DNA from: Schistocephalus solidus
Lineage: Eukaryota > Platyhelminthes > Cestoda > Diphyllobothriidea > Diphyllobothriidae
Reading direction: 5' to 3'
Assembly: GCA_017591395.1 (NCBI GenBank)
Contig: WEDG01005313.1
Span: forward strand, 21,011 to 85,010
DNA length: 64,000 nt
Position 1 is the stretch's first letter. Each line of letters opens with the position of its first letter. Under the pieces are notes generated by a model. The model ran no database searches. It worked only from the letters and a program-made list of their open reading frames with translations, and was not told the DNA's origin. The position numbers were made by a program, and so were the translations under genes. This document shows, in pieces, positions 1 to 12,720 of this stretch.

Positions 1-2448
1 TGTGGGGCTCACCGATCTGCTTAAGGAACATGTATGTTCCGTTGTGCCCTGGAGCTCAGACTAGAGCCCTCGCAGGCGGTCGCATAGCGACGTGTAGCAT
101 ATGTTGATTAAGGTGGAACCGACAAAGACAAGGGAGACCGGAATGGCCATTTCTGGCTTATTAGCCGTCATCAGCCAGTCATACCCAATCCCAAGTGTGG
201 CACACCTGGGATTCGAACCCGCGACCTTTGGTATTTGAGTCGAACGGTCGAACAATGGAGCCACGGGCTCGTTGTTTTTGTCGGTTTTGATCGGGAATAT
301 GATGATAGTGTGGGGCTCACCGATCTGCTTAAGGAACATGTATGTTCCGTTGTGCCCTGGAGCTCAGACTAGAGCCCTCGCAGGCGGTCGCATAGCGACG
401 TGTAGCATATGATTATTAGTGGAACCGACAAAGACAAGGGAGACCGGAATGGCCATTTCTGGCTTATTAGCCGTCATCAGCCAGTCATACCCAATCCCAA
501 GTGTGGCACACCTGGGATTCGGACCCGCAACCTTTGGTATTTGAGTCGAACGCTCTACCATTGAGCCACGGGCTCGTTGTTTTTGTCGGTTGTGATCGGG
601 AATATGATGATAGTGTGGGGCTCACCGATCTGCTTAAGGAACATGTATGTTCCGTTGTGCCCTGGAGCTCAGACTAGAGCCCTCGCAGGCGGTCGCATAG
701 CGACGTGTAGCATATGCTGATTAGGTGGAACCGACAAAAGACAAGGGGAGACCTGAATGGCCATTCTGGCTTATTAGCCGTCATCAGCCAGTCATACCCA
801 ATCCCAAGTGTGGCACACCTGGTGATTCGGAACCCGCGACCTTTGGTATTTGAGTCGAACGTTTCACCATTGAGCCACGGGTTCGTTGTTTTGTCGGTTG
901 TGATCGGGAATATGATGATAGTGTGGGGCTAACCGATCTGCTTAAGGAACATGTATGTTCCGTTGTGCCCCTGGAGCTCAGACTAGAGCCCTCGCAGGCG
1001 GTCGCATAGCGACGTGTAGCATATGTTGATAAGTGGAACCGAGAAAGACAAGGGAGACCGGAATGGCCATTTCTGGCTTATTAGCCGTCATCAGCCAGTC
1101 ATACCCAATCCCAAGTGTGGCACACCTGGGATTCGAACCCGCGACCTTTGGTATTTGAGTCGAACGTTTCACCATTGAGCCACGGGCTCGTTGTTTTTGT
1201 CGGTTGTGATCGGGAATATGATGATAGTGTGGGGCTCACCGATCTGCTTAAGGAACATGTATGTTCCGTTGTGCCCTGGAGCTCAGACTAGAGCCCTCGC
1301 AGGCGGTCGCATAGCGACGTGTAGCATATGCTGATTAGTGGAACCGACAAAGACAAGGGAGACCGGAATGGCCATTTCTGGCTTATTAGGCCGTCATCAG
1401 CCAGTCATACCCAATCCCAAGTGTGGCACACCTGGGATTCGAACCCGCGACCTTTGGTATTTGAGTCGAACGCTCTCTACCATTGAGCCACGGGCTCGTT
1501 GTTTTTGTCGGTTGTGATCGGGAATATGATGATAGTGTGGGGCTCACCGATCTGCTTAAGGAACATGTATGTTCCGTTGTGCCCTGGAGCTCAGACTAGA
1601 GCCCTCGCAGGCGGTCGCATAGCGACGTGTAGCATATGATGAATAAGGTGGAACCGACAAAGACAAGGGAGACCGGAATGGCCATTTCTGGCTTATTAGC
1701 CGTCATCAGCCAGTCATACCCAGTCCCAAGTGTGGCACACCTGGGATTCGAACCCGCGACCTTTGGTATTTGAGTCGAACGCTCTACCATTGAGCCACGG
1801 GCTCGTTGTTTTTGTCGGTTGTGATCGGGAATATGATGATAGTGTGGGGCTCACCGATCTGTTTAAGGAACATGTGTGTTCCGTTGTGCCCTGGAGCTCA
1901 GACTAGAGCCCTCGCAAGCGGTCGCATAGCGACGTGTAGCATATGATGGAATGGAACCGACAAAGACAAGGGAGACCGGAATGGCAATTTCGGGCTTATT
2001 AGCCGTCATCAGCCAGTCATACCCAGTCCCAAGTGTGGCACACCTGGGATTTGAACCCGAGAACTTTGGTATTTGAGTCGAACGCTCTACCTTTGAGCCA
2101 CGGGCTCGTTGTTTTTGTCGGTTGTGATCGGGAATATGATGATAGTGTGGGGCTCACCGATCTGTTTAAGGAACATGTGTGTTCCGTTGTGCCCTGGAGC
2201 TCAGACTAGAGCCCTCGCAAGCGGTCGCATAGCGACGTGTAGCATATGATGGAATGGAACCGACAAAGGCAAGGGAGACCAGAATGGCCATTTCTGGCTT
2301 ATTAGCCGTCATCAGCCAGTCATATTCAGTCCCAAGTGTGGCACACCTGGGATTCGAACCCGCGACCTTTGGTATTTGAGTCGAACGCTCTACCATTGAG
2401 CCACGGGCTCGTTGTTTTTGTCGGTTGTGATCGGAAGTATGATGATAG
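1..2448 (-). repeat. Tandem array of eight tRNA-derived SINE units (~305 bp each)
   Basis: Eight head-to-tail units begin at 1, 309, 614, 922, 1228, 1536, 1843 and 2146, with spacings of 303-308 bp and only scattered differences. Read on the minus strand, each unit starts with a tRNA-like segment: a D-arm/A-box (TGGCTCAATGGTAGAGC), an anticodon-arm-sized spacer, and a B-box (GGTTCGAATCC), together an internal RNA polymerase III promoter. About 60 nt further on lies a hammerhead-like core, listed separately. The remainder has no coding potential; the small ORFs are the same repeat read in other frames. The closest known design is the Sm-alpha satellite of schistosomes, which combines tandem units, a pol III promoter and one hammerhead per unit. 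The parent tRNA is probably Arg(TCT), judged from copies near 20330 and 40235 that keep a CTTCTAA/CTTCTGA anticodon loop. Confidence 0.9.
136..2315 (-). ncRNA. Hammerhead-ribozyme-like motifs, one per SINE unit (8 copies)
   Basis: Cores on the minus strand lie at 136-174, 442-480, 750-787, 1056-1094, 1361-1400, 1671-1709, 1974-2012 and 2277-2315. Each reads CTGATGA, C, GGCT-AATA-AGCC (stem II with a 4-nt loop), A, GAAA, 11 nt, then GTC. A short stem III can form inside the 11 nt (TGG with CCGG, one bulge). Stem I can form between the bases before CTGATGA and those after GTC, with an internal loop and several G-U pairs. The 10.1/11.1 position is C-A rather than the usual G-C, which may lower activity. 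Copies 3, 5, 7 and 8 carry small lesions (an indel in 3 and 5; substitutions in 7 and 8, the one in 8 next to GTC). The motif class is known from flatworm satellites; activity here is inference. Confidence 0.65.
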
Positions 2449-2611
2449 TGTGGGGCTCACCGTTCTGATAAATGAACATGTATTTGACATGTATGCGACC
2501 GCCAGGGCACAACGGAACATGCATGTTCCATAAGCAGATCGGTGAGCCCCACACTATCATCGTATTCCCGATCACAACCGACAAAACAACGAGCCCGTGG
2601 CTCAATGGTAG
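2449..2611. repeat. Array end: truncated SINE joined to an inverted SINE fragment
   Basis: The ninth unit starts at 2449 but diverges within about 60 bp. From about 2511 the same sequence runs in the opposite orientation (ACGGAACATGCATGTTCC, then the reversed unit end, then GTGGCTCAATGGTAGAG). It breaks off inside the A-box at 2611, exactly where the palindrome begins. This looks like a rearrangement boundary. Confidence 0.8.
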
Positions 2612-4057
2612 AGCCCATACACTACCCATAAAACCTGTTGTCATAGCCCTACTGCCTAACCCCAAATCTTACTCACTAACCTAATCGCTTAACCCTAAGC
2701 CCCAACCCTTTCAGTAACGCTAAAGCGCAATCAAAACTATAAAGTTCAACCCAAAATAAGTCGACTTAATAGATATAAACCGAAGCATAAAATGCCGGCC
2801 TAAATGAAATAAGAAGCTGTCTAACAGAAATAAATTCGAGAAGAAGCAGAAGCGATTACCGGAACAAGAACTTTATTCACTTGTCGTTTCGGATTCTACT
2901 TCGAGCTCATCCTATTAGACGTTATCAGATACCCGTAGAATTGGCTGCTTGAAAAACCCAGTTATCTGGTTGGTTTTTGGCAAAGAAATGGTTTCTCGTG
3001 CTCTAGGCAACCCACGGAAACATATGAGGTTACGTCGCCTCACCTCAGTGATGGTTCATACATTTGCACCTGTTTCGCCGGTCGTCTGTAGATCACACCG
3101 CCATTATGAATCGGGCAATTAACGAAGGTAAATCAAACACCAGGCTGAACGAGGTGTTCGATTACGAATATGATTAGCATGAAACATCAGAGCATTTCGT
3201 TAACACAGACCGATTTCGGCGATGAAAAATGCTCACTATTGCTAACTTGTGACAAAACTATGATCCATCTACTGAAATGTCCTTTGAAAGCAGCAACTGA
3301 CAAATGTAAGGTCAATGCACTTTCCTGGGAAGGAAATATTTTCAGATTTTGTAAAGTATTCGGCTGTTTCAGATGGATATACTGGTTGTCAAATGTTTTA
3401 CTGCACAGGATGCATTCCGTGTACCTTAAGTGGCTTCAGTCTGGAGTGTGCTTCGCGGTCGATCGTGCACTGAATTGCAGGAGTTGTTTCAATATGACTC
3501 TTGTACTTGCCTCGGTAAGGATTTATTTATATGGCACGCTAAGGTTAAGGTTAGCGGATAGCGTTTATTGATCTCGGCAACGAGTGTTCATGTTTGAGTG
3601 AGCCTTCAAATAAGATCAAAATGGCCATCTTGTACTCGTTACGGCTGCGAGCATGCCTGATAGAGCCGGCCTTGATGGTGTCGCGAATTGTACCTCTCTA
3701 TGCGTGACAATCCACGTCAGCAGACCTGGACAGCTCAATCCATTCCCTTCTCCATCTGAATTTGACAGAATGTCTCAAAAGGCAGCATTACGGTAAATGC
3801 TATTCGACGATTTTAATAAACAATTAGAACAGAATCTAAATTTATGGCCAAGCGATTGAAAACACTGAAAATCCTAAAGTATTCACTTCTATCTCAAGGA
3901 CGATCTGAAACTCACGTATAATTAACAAACAAAATAATTATAAAGAAATTTAACAAAATGAAATTCCTTGTAATCTACACAAAGTGGTACGTTTCCGATA
4001 GCACCTGACAATTCTTTTTAAATTTATTAGTATGTGACCGGGCTGTCAACGTGCTAG

Positions 4058-6068
4058 CTTGTGAAATACTTATTCCTGTTACGTCCCTATCGACGCAATT
4101 AAGCGAAAATCTGGTTGCCTTGACCAAACGCAACTAAAACAATGTACAAACAGTAGAATCCCCGCCAATTCTCGTGAAACCGTGTTGGAATATACACTCG
4201 CGTGTTTGGCTGCTTGATAACGGCCATACTTACCTTGCCTTCAGTCTTGAAGAAAATATACCTGCGAATATCAGAACAGAACTATTTTCGAACGTAATTA
4301 TACTTTTGCTACCTTAACGACTTTTCTTTTTTGCATGGTCGGGTTTCCTGCACATTTAAAACTTTAGGTTATTTAGTCACACTGACTTTTCACGTTTCTG
4401 AATTTGCCGCTTTTCTAAAACAATGAGGATTTCTTCACAACATAATAATTAGTTTTAAATCACAATATGCCATCTTCTTAGGGATGGTGGCTTCGTTTCT
4501 GCCCTAAAACATTGGAGAAGGCAACGTGGGCTGATTTCGCGTATCAGGCCCTTTCTTTTGAAATCCCTGAGATTTCATGAGATAGGTCATCCACTGTAGA
4601 AAGAGGAACTCCAGACGTAAGTGTGGCCGGTCGGTTTTCAGTTGCGCTGATAACCAGCTAATAGCTTATAGCAGGCAGATTTCTAATTGTGTTTAAAGGA
4701 AAAGCAAGAGGTCAGGGATCAGATGCTGCATTCGGTATAATCAAAGCTTCAGTTCGGCGACCGGCATTTCATGTACCCGAGACACTGGGAGTTACTGATG
4801 CCTAGATGGCCAGAAGTCGGTTCCAGCGCGCCAATGCGGACGGAGATATTGGTCTGCTCTCTGTCTCAAGGCCTCGTCACATGATCTGTGCCCACAACGG
4901 AATCCTCCACCTCCCACCCCCTCGGTCCATGAGGTGCATAGGAGAGAGGTGGGTGGGGGAGGGCAGTAGGGAGGAATGGAGAAGCTCGGGCGCCTTGCCA
5001 CAGCAACAAGGCGGCCAATCACAGGAACCCAAAGCGTACTAAATCCCTCAATGTGTTGCGAGTCCCTGCCGCCCTCAGATCTCACTCGGGCAGACCGATC
5101 CCACTGTGAGCCACGCTCTCCAACTTTCACGAAGCCCGTATGCACGATCTGTCCTTCCATCGATGTGGGTTGTCAATTAGTTGGCTAAACGGGAGCAAAT
5201 ATTTGACGCTTCTAAGGCGAATCGAGACAGTGGTCATTTCCGTTTGATATTTTTTTAACTTGCAGAGATCGTTTGAATTATTTGATGATTCTCCGAAGGA
5301 ATTAGTCATTGACAAGCTTCTGCAACCAGAAGAAGCGTGATGGCAAAAAATACAAAGTTGTTCAGGCCATATGAAACAACCCAATGCATCTAGGAAAGCT
5401 GCCGGAGGAGTGCCTGGGAATGAAGTTCGCAAAACAACTAATGGTATCATTAGCATCAATGTTTAAGCCGCAGGCAAGACTGATGATAGGCAAATCAGCC
5501 AATCAAAATACAGGCAAGATTAGGTCCGTTAAAGGACTCCAGGATAGCCTAAAATACCAGGTGCTCTGTTTACGCCAGATATCCTTCTTTTAGCCACCTT
5601 AATTTCCCACCCAGGTTGTCGCACCTTTTCAGACGTCATGAAGCTTCAGCGATTTCGATTTTGCACCAGAGACATCAGTGTGGCCTAAGCGAAGGTCAAC
5701 CCTACGCAGTTTCAGTCACTGACTTCGGCAGCGACTGCTGTTGTGAGTCACCACATACAAGGAAATTTTCACACAGAAGTTGTGCGAGTTTATACGTTCT
5801 TCGGCAAGTTATGAGTGTACACAGCAGTAAGGTCAACACTAATATATGATTGGCATGTAATCGCTTTCGCGGTGCGGATGACTAATAATTGGATCTGTCA
5901 AATCCAATAATCGGTAACATAACACACAACTCCCCACCGGTCCGATGGCTTTCGCTCATTTGGCAAGTATGGGTTTGTATGCCACATCATATTGTGTTAC
6001 AGGGGCGGTGCCCTTCACATGACTTAGCTTTGTAGTGAGAGCTGACTTTCGCAGCATCCATCGCACTC
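4058..6068. other. Segment unique to the left palindrome arm, unassigned
   Basis: This ~2.0-kb stretch has no counterpart in the right arm, where only 33 bp lie at the equivalent point (7393-7425). It is therefore an insertion on the left or a deletion on the right. A GC-richer patch at about 4790-5190 carries short overlapping ORFs on both strands that match nothing I recognise. I see no terminal repeats, splice-bounded exons or element domains. Confidence 0.5.
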
Positions 6069-6387
6069 CCAGGTTGCATAGAATACGGTGATTCATGAGT
6101 CGGTTTTAGAAAGATACACGAAGAACAGAACATTTTGGTACAAAAACTGCAAGAAGACTCCTTACCCTGCCAAGTCTCCGAAATACACCCTGAAGTTGCG
6201 GCAACACTGTCTGAAGACTGCAAATGCAGCAGATAAACTATATCATGAAATTTTAACCGAAATTCACAAATGTGTTTTCGATTTGCAAATGCTACTTAAG
6301 TAGGGTTTTAATTTGGATAATCTCACGAGAGTTCAGTCACGCCAGGATGCTTTCAGTAACTCCAATATATCTTATAGAACATATGCC

Positions 6388-6981
6388 GATCAATGCTACT
6401 TAAGTAGACATTTTTACCCGGGTGTATTCTGCAGCATGAGTCCCTTTTACTGATCTAGTTTTATCATGGTAACGTGCTCTCATCGTTTACTCCTTATTCA
6501 CACTCGACTGATTTTCTTCCGGAAATTCTGAACGCATTGATTATCGGTGTACTTAGAATTTCAAATATACATTTTAAAAAATGCAACAAATATTCTTTTG
6601 GTAAAGGATTTCATCTTCTTAAAAGTCTATTCTTTAAGAAATGGTACCTTTCGTTTTTTAAAAATACATTTTAACCCGACATGCTGTTGTACCCGCTTTT
6701 AGTTCTTCGAAATTACTAGTCGTATGTTTTCCGGATGAGGCTGTTAAGAAAGCCTCGTTTGGCCTTATGCATCTTTTTCAGTAGACATGGCACATTTTTT
6801 ACATTTAACATTCAGAATAAATCAATTCCGAGATCAAATACTTTATAAATGGAAATTGCACAGCCTTAATATGGTCACTTTTTAAAGTCGAAATATACTC
6901 TTTCCCCAAGCATAAACTTAGAAGAAGACTTCGTTTGCTATCACGAAATTAGTTCAAATTAGTTCACGAAATAATAGTTTT
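6388..6981. other. Palindrome centre, AT-rich, no gene
   Basis: This is the unpaired loop between the arms: AT-rich, with one more copy of the CTACTTAAGTAG 12-mer at about 6394. The short AT-rich ORF at 6474-6674 has low complexity and no recognisable domain. Confidence 0.6.
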
Positions 6982-8809
6982 GGCATATTTTCTATAAGAT
7001 ATATGGGAATTACTGAAAGCATCGAAAATCAATGTGAAAACTTCCTGTTATTTAAGTTATTAATTTTGCTGAGTTTTGCATGTGGTCAAAAGAAGCTCAA
7101 TTAAATTTCGGCATCCTGGCACGACTGAACTCTCGTGAGATTATTCACATTAAAACCCTACTTAAGTAGCATTTGCAAATCGAAAACACATTTGAGAATT
7201 TCGGTTAGAATTTCATTATATAGTTTATCTGCTGCATTTGCAGTCTTCAGCCAGTGTTGCTGCAATTTCAGGGTGTATTTCGGAGACGTGGCAGGGTAAG
7301 GAGTCTTCTTGCAGTTTTTGTACGAAAATTTTCTGTTCTTCGTGTATCTTTCTAAAACCGACTCATGAATCACCGTATTCTATGCAACCTGGCATTCATA
7401 AGCTCCAAGGTTAGTATTTACATCTCTAGCACGTTGACAGCCCGGTCACATACTAATAAATTTAAAAAGAATTGTCAGGTGCTATCGGAAACGTACCACT
7501 TTGTGTAGATTACAAGGAATTTCATTTTGTTAAATTTCTTTATAATTATTTTGTTTGTTAATTATACGTGAGTTTCAGATCGTCCTTGAGATAGAAGTGA
7601 ATACTTTAGGATTTTCAGTGTTTTCAATCGCTTGGCCATAAATTTAGATTCTGTTCTAATTGTTTATTAAAATCGTCGAATAGCAGTTACCGTAATGCTG
7701 ACGTGGATCGTCACGCATAGAGAGGTACAATTCGCGACACCATCAAGGCCAGCTCTATCAGGCATGCTCGCAGCCGTAATGAGTACAAGATGGCCATTTT
7801 GATCTTATTTGAAGGCTCACTCAAACATGAACACTCGTTGCCGAGATCAATAAACGCCCAAAAGGCATTTTGCAAATTGCGATGCCTGAGAGTTCAAAAA
7901 CGCTAACCTCGCTTAAACCGCAGCCTACCCTACCCTTAAACTTGACTGTATGGTTAACGCTATCCGCTAACGCTTAACTAGCTGTGCCATATCAAATAAA
8001 TCCTTACCGAGGCAAATTACAGAGTCATGCATTGAGCGCAACTCCGCGTTTGATCGACGCGACGCACACACTGAAGCCACTTCAGGTACGCAGGAATGCA
8101 TCCTGTGCAGTAAAACGATTTGACAACCAGTATATCCATCTGAAACGCGATACTTTACAAAAATCTGAAAATATTTCGTTTCCTAGGAAAGTGCATTGAC
8201 CTTACATTTGTCAGTTGCTGCTTTCAAAGGCCATTTCAATAAATGGATCATAGTTTTGTCACAAGTTAGCAATAATGAGCATTTTTCATCGCTGAAATCG
8301 GTCTGTGTAAACGAAATGCTCTGATGTTTCATGCTAATCATATTCATAATCGAACGCCTCGTTCAGCCTGGATGTTTGATTTACCTTCGTCATTGCCCGA
8401 TTCATAATGGCGGTGTGATCTACAGACGACCGGCGAAACAGGTGCAAATGTATGAACCATCACTGAGGTGAGGCGACGCGTAACCTCATATGTTTTCCAA
8501 GTGGAGTTGTCTAGAGCACGAGAAACCATTTCTTTATCAAAAAGCCCAACCAGATAACTGGGTTTTCAAAAGCAGCCAATTCTACGGGCATCTGATAACG
8601 TCTAATAGGATGAGCTCGAAGTAGAATCCCGAAACGACAAGTGAATAAAGTTCTCGTTCCGGTAATCGCTTCTGCTTCTCTCGAGTATTTTCTGATTAGA
8701 CAGCTTCTTATTTCATTTAGGCCGGCATTTTATGCTTCGGTTTATATCTATTTAGTCGATTAATTTTGGGTTGAACTTTAGAGTTTGGATTGCGCCTTAG
8801 CGTTACTGA

Positions 8810-8960
8810 AAGGGTTGGGGCTAGGGTTAAGCGATTAGGTTAAGTGAGTAAGATTTGGGGTTAGGAAGTAGGGCTATGAAAACAAGTTTTATGGTTAGTG
8901 TATGGGCTAAGCGATTAGGGTTAGGAGTTGGGGTTTGGGATTAGAGTCTGTGATAAGGAG
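8810..8960 (+). repeat. Degenerate TTAGGG-like tract
   Basis: Repeated GGTTAGG, GGGTTAAG, GATTAGG and GGGTTTGGG words over about 150 bp resemble decayed TTAGGG telomere repeats. The complement of its outer part sits at 2640-2715 in the left arm. Similar tracts occur near 27530, 51660-51960 and 52680, and CCCTAA-type words at 13156-13185. They may belong to an element rather than to a telomere fusion. Confidence 0.5.
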
Positions 8961-9875
8961 TAGAGTTTGGGGATATTGTTTCGCGTTAGTACTTTGCGTT
9001 ATGGTCGGTTTCTTACCGGTCGCCAGCCAGTACCGTCTCCTTGCGTGCTTCTTAGAAACCGCATTTTGATTTGCGCCTTCTTATCTTCGGCGTCTTTGGA
9101 GTATCTAAACAACGTTTTGGCTTACATTCCTGCTTTGCATTTTCCTTTCCCGAATTCCGTCTCCTTTTGCCCCACCCGCATTAACCCTTCCTGGACCGGT
9201 CCCTTCCTACGGGGGTCATTCTTTTTGGTCCACTCAGTGGACTTACTTGGTAGATTCTCATCTAGTTATTTAGCACTCAGTCATATGCGGGTAAGCGATC
9301 GTGAACTATTACTATCGATACCCTTGCAACTGGATGATGGTGACGTGGGCTGAGCAGCATTCCGTCGGTCTGGTAGTTGAGGTCGACTCTCAACCAGGAA
9401 TGGGCATTTATGCAGGCAGATAGATGGTGTAGCGATGGGTTACCCTTTTAGACCACAGTGGTGCTCGGTAGGACGCTCGCTTGCCAGCCTTTTAGATGCA
9501 TTTTCTGACCCATTTCTCGCGAAAAGTAAGAAATACTACCCCTGAATAGGATTTTTTAATCTCTGTTGTGGAGCATGCATTTGGCACAGTAAAAAGACGA
9601 CCCTAACCGACCTCCATAGGGCTTTTCCTTTAGGGGTGGGGGTGAGGAAGAAGTGGGATTAAGTCAGCCTCGACTGAGTTTTGAGACATACTCAAGTCGG
9701 TGGCATGGCCATTTCGCTACGTTTGCCGGTGTTGGGCGAATTAGGAGTATCTACCCGGTGTATCTATGGATTTGGCGGAGTTTTATAAAAACGTGCTATG
9801 ATAGTGGTCACGCATGACAATGTTTCTTCAAGAGGTTTCCTGCATCGAGGTACGATCACTGCAACAAGAGCTTTG
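8961..9875. other. No gene recognised
   Basis: One 128-codon open frame (8967-9353, plus) has no recognisable domain, no splice context and unremarkable composition. The rest shows no repeat family identified elsewhere in the window. Confidence 0.4.
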
Positions 9876-10010
9876 TTAGCCTGACATTTCGGATTCTCAC
9901 TCGAATCCATCATCAGAGACAGATTCAGAAACTGGAAAACTTGGGCGATCCAATACCAATACCCTGTCTCTGATGATGGATTCGAGTGAGAATCCGAAAC
10001 GTGAGGCTAA
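9876..10010. ncRNA. Inverted pair of Penelope-type hammerhead-like motifs
   Basis: Arms 9876-9922 and 9964-10010 are inverted copies separated by 41 bp. Each contains CTGATGA, T, GGATTC-GAGTGA-GAATCC (6-bp stem II), then GAAA. In the minus copy GAAAT is followed directly by GTC and AGGC, and the GTCT before CTGATGA can pair with that AGGC as stem I, so stem III is reduced to almost nothing. The plus copy has GTG instead of GTC and should not cleave. Penelope-like elements are known to carry minimal hammerheads in their terminal repeats, and the same motif follows Penelope coding remnants elsewhere in this window. There is one extra unpaired T before stem II. Confidence 0.5.
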
Positions 10011-12149
10011 GAATGCTTCTCTTCCAGTGATCTTGTGTCCTTTTTTGCGACTACTTCCTGGAACTCGCCTCTTCGCTTGGCATGCGACCGCTTCGACGAA
10101 CCAAGCGTGTATCTACAGCCGCACGTTCTCGTACTATGATGAGACCAAATCGCAGGTGTGAATTTGGTTGCAGTGAGACAGAATTTTGAGGGGTCTACCT
10201 CACGTCACTCTTGCTATAGCAGTGTATGGGCGCAGTGGAACACAAACGTCCCGACTACTACTCATGCCAGGCGTCAGTTCAGCGCTTAAAAGTGTGCCAC
10301 GTTGGCATGACTATTGTAAGGGACGTCGTTCGCGGCTGGGTTCGAAGGGTACCGTCTTCGTGTTTTGGTATCTCCACGTCCATAAACTGAATCAGGTAGT
10401 GTTTTAAGTGTTCGTATGGAAATACGTGTGGGTCTTGGTGCATGGGTACCCACCCATCATAATGCAGGTTTTCGTGCACTAAATTCCAGCTAGCTGTCAG
10501 GTAGATTAATGGCTTGGGTTTGGTCTAAGGTAGGGTTAATGTTTGACTTACCGTATCTGTGCCACCTTGCCGTGGAAGACACAGTTGACCATGTCAGAAA
10601 TGAGGTTTAGGAATATGACGCAGGAATAGTTAACCTTCCTGCCATTTAGCGTAAGGCCATCTATTTCCGCGTCTTGCCAATGCGAATATTTTGACTCAAT
10701 CAATTTTGATAAAGTCTGCTACCTCTTTGACATTTTAAAAGGCGACAGCACTCGCAGAGCCCTCTAACCTCTTGGACTATGATATCCCAATCGAGAACCT
10801 TGCATTTTTTCTCAATTTTGCTGAGGTACTACTAGCTCGACTTAAACGAGTTTCCTTGTCAGCAGCCTGCACGGATAATCAGTCTGCGATTCAGTCTGCC
10901 ACTTCTGTTACAGCCTCGAATCCCGCAGAATTTCTAAAATTTTTCAAATTCGGGTGGGGTAAATGGTTTGTTTTGCCTTTGAAAGTCTTGTCCATATTTA
11001 GGGGGTTACAGGTGGACCCATACTCACAGCACAGCTTTTAGCTAGTACCTGGGCTGTGAGTATGGTTCCATCTATAATCCCAAAATATACTATTGGCTGT
11101 ATTTTTGTAGTTTAATGAATATTACACGGTTATCTCGCTGTGGCCGAGAGAAGTCGGCGCGAATATTCATATCAACTTTCAGTCTACGCCTATAAGCCTT
11201 CAAGGAGACAGATTCACTCCAAGTTAGTGATTAATTTCTGAGGAAATTAAAAAGCAGCAGTTTTGTCTATATTCTGATGTAGGATAGCAGAGTTAAAATC
11301 AGCTTGATTGTGACTTGGAGGTCTGACAACTGATTGGATAACTTTATCCACATTGGAGTATTTCGGAAGGACTAGGGGACTCTACGTTAGGTTGTAGTGG
11401 TCCTCTCTTAATGTGACATTCTTGCGCAGGTTGCATCCAACTCACCCTTGCATAGGTTTGGTATAGGTGTCCGGGGATAGACCGTGTGAGGCACACGTAG
11501 ATGACATGTTTAGTCGTGTCACCTACTGAGCCCTAGTCCTCCCCCTCTGGTCGTTTTGACAGTATCCTACCAGCGGAAGTAAGTAGAGGATGAAGGTGAG
11601 CATGCCGTAGCAGCTGCGCAAGTCACCGTTGACGCGCAGTGGGAGTCGCCGCTCGCGGGCTCTGCTCCCCTGGGCCTCATCGACTGATGAGCCTTTTGGA
11701 GATACTCTGGTAAACAAGCCCCGTCTAGACAGACCGGGGATTAAACATATGTCGAGTGCTACCCAGCCAACGGCGCTGGAAGCAACCAGATGGTTCTCTG
11801 TCTGGATCACAATGTATATCTTCGGTAAACATCATGGGGGTGAGTTTGTATGCCTCGTATGCGATGATTAATTAGACCAACTGCGAGCTCTGTCTAAGCT
11901 AAGGCCCCGGCAGAGCAAAGTACTACACTAGACGATAGGTGTGTGGAAGGCGAGAATACGGGGTAAGCCACATATGAGGGCTGGAACGCTACAAGAGCAC
12001 GAAAGATTAGTAACCAATGCCAACTAGCTGCTTTCCAAAGATATCAACAACGCGAGACCACACGAGTGTAGTTAGTCTGAATCCTCCTCCGTTCTGCAGC
12101 TTGGACGTTTATTGCGGACATCTATTAATACTGCCAGAAGACAACATAA
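10011..12149. other. Unassigned 2.1 kb
   Basis: The short ORFs on both strands (for example 10186-10407, 10772-11041 and 11523-11871) lack recognisable motifs and compete in overlapping frames. Near 11560-11800 the sequence is GC-richer but shows no domain. The GGTAGGGTTAATG words near 10530 resemble the decayed TTAGGG tracts. Confidence 0.4.

Positions 12150-12720
<571 letters not shown>

Larger units (their letters stand above)
2612..8908. repeat. Large interrupted palindrome (arms ~1.7-1.9 kb)
   Basis: 2612-4057 is the reverse complement of 7426-8908 over almost its full length, and 6069-6350 is the reverse complement of 7111-7392 (282 bp each). A further block pairs 6349-6387 with 6982-7020. 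The arms differ by a ~2.0-kb segment (4058-6068) present only on the left and a ~90-bp segment (7021-7110) present only on the right. The unpaired centre is 6388-6981. The palindromic 12-mer CTACTTAAGTAG occurs near the inner ends. Related sequence recurs at 38.0, 41.5 and 48.6 kb, so part of the arm is a dispersed element. A foldback or long-TIR DNA element, or an inverted segmental duplication, would fit. No transposase is visible. Confidence 0.85.

Noticed and set aside
61..2396. Repeated 60-92-codon minus frames in the first 2.4 kb
   Set aside because: They are the same SINE unit translated repeatedly, including its tRNA-like head; no coding signature.
1..2448. Cluster of true tRNA genes
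   Set aside because: The heads lack a closed acceptor stem and proper anticodon stem, and are embedded in ~305-bp units with a long tail, so they are tRNA-derived SINEs.
1..2448. CRISPR-like array
   Set aside because: Units are about 305 bp with no spacer/repeat alternation, and the genome is eukaryotic.
3170..3571. 133-codon ORF in the left palindrome arm
   Set aside because: The inverted copy at 7980-8345 does not preserve the frame and no domain is visible.
8967..9353. 128-codon ORF as a host gene
   Set aside because: No domain or supporting context; the length is compatible with chance.
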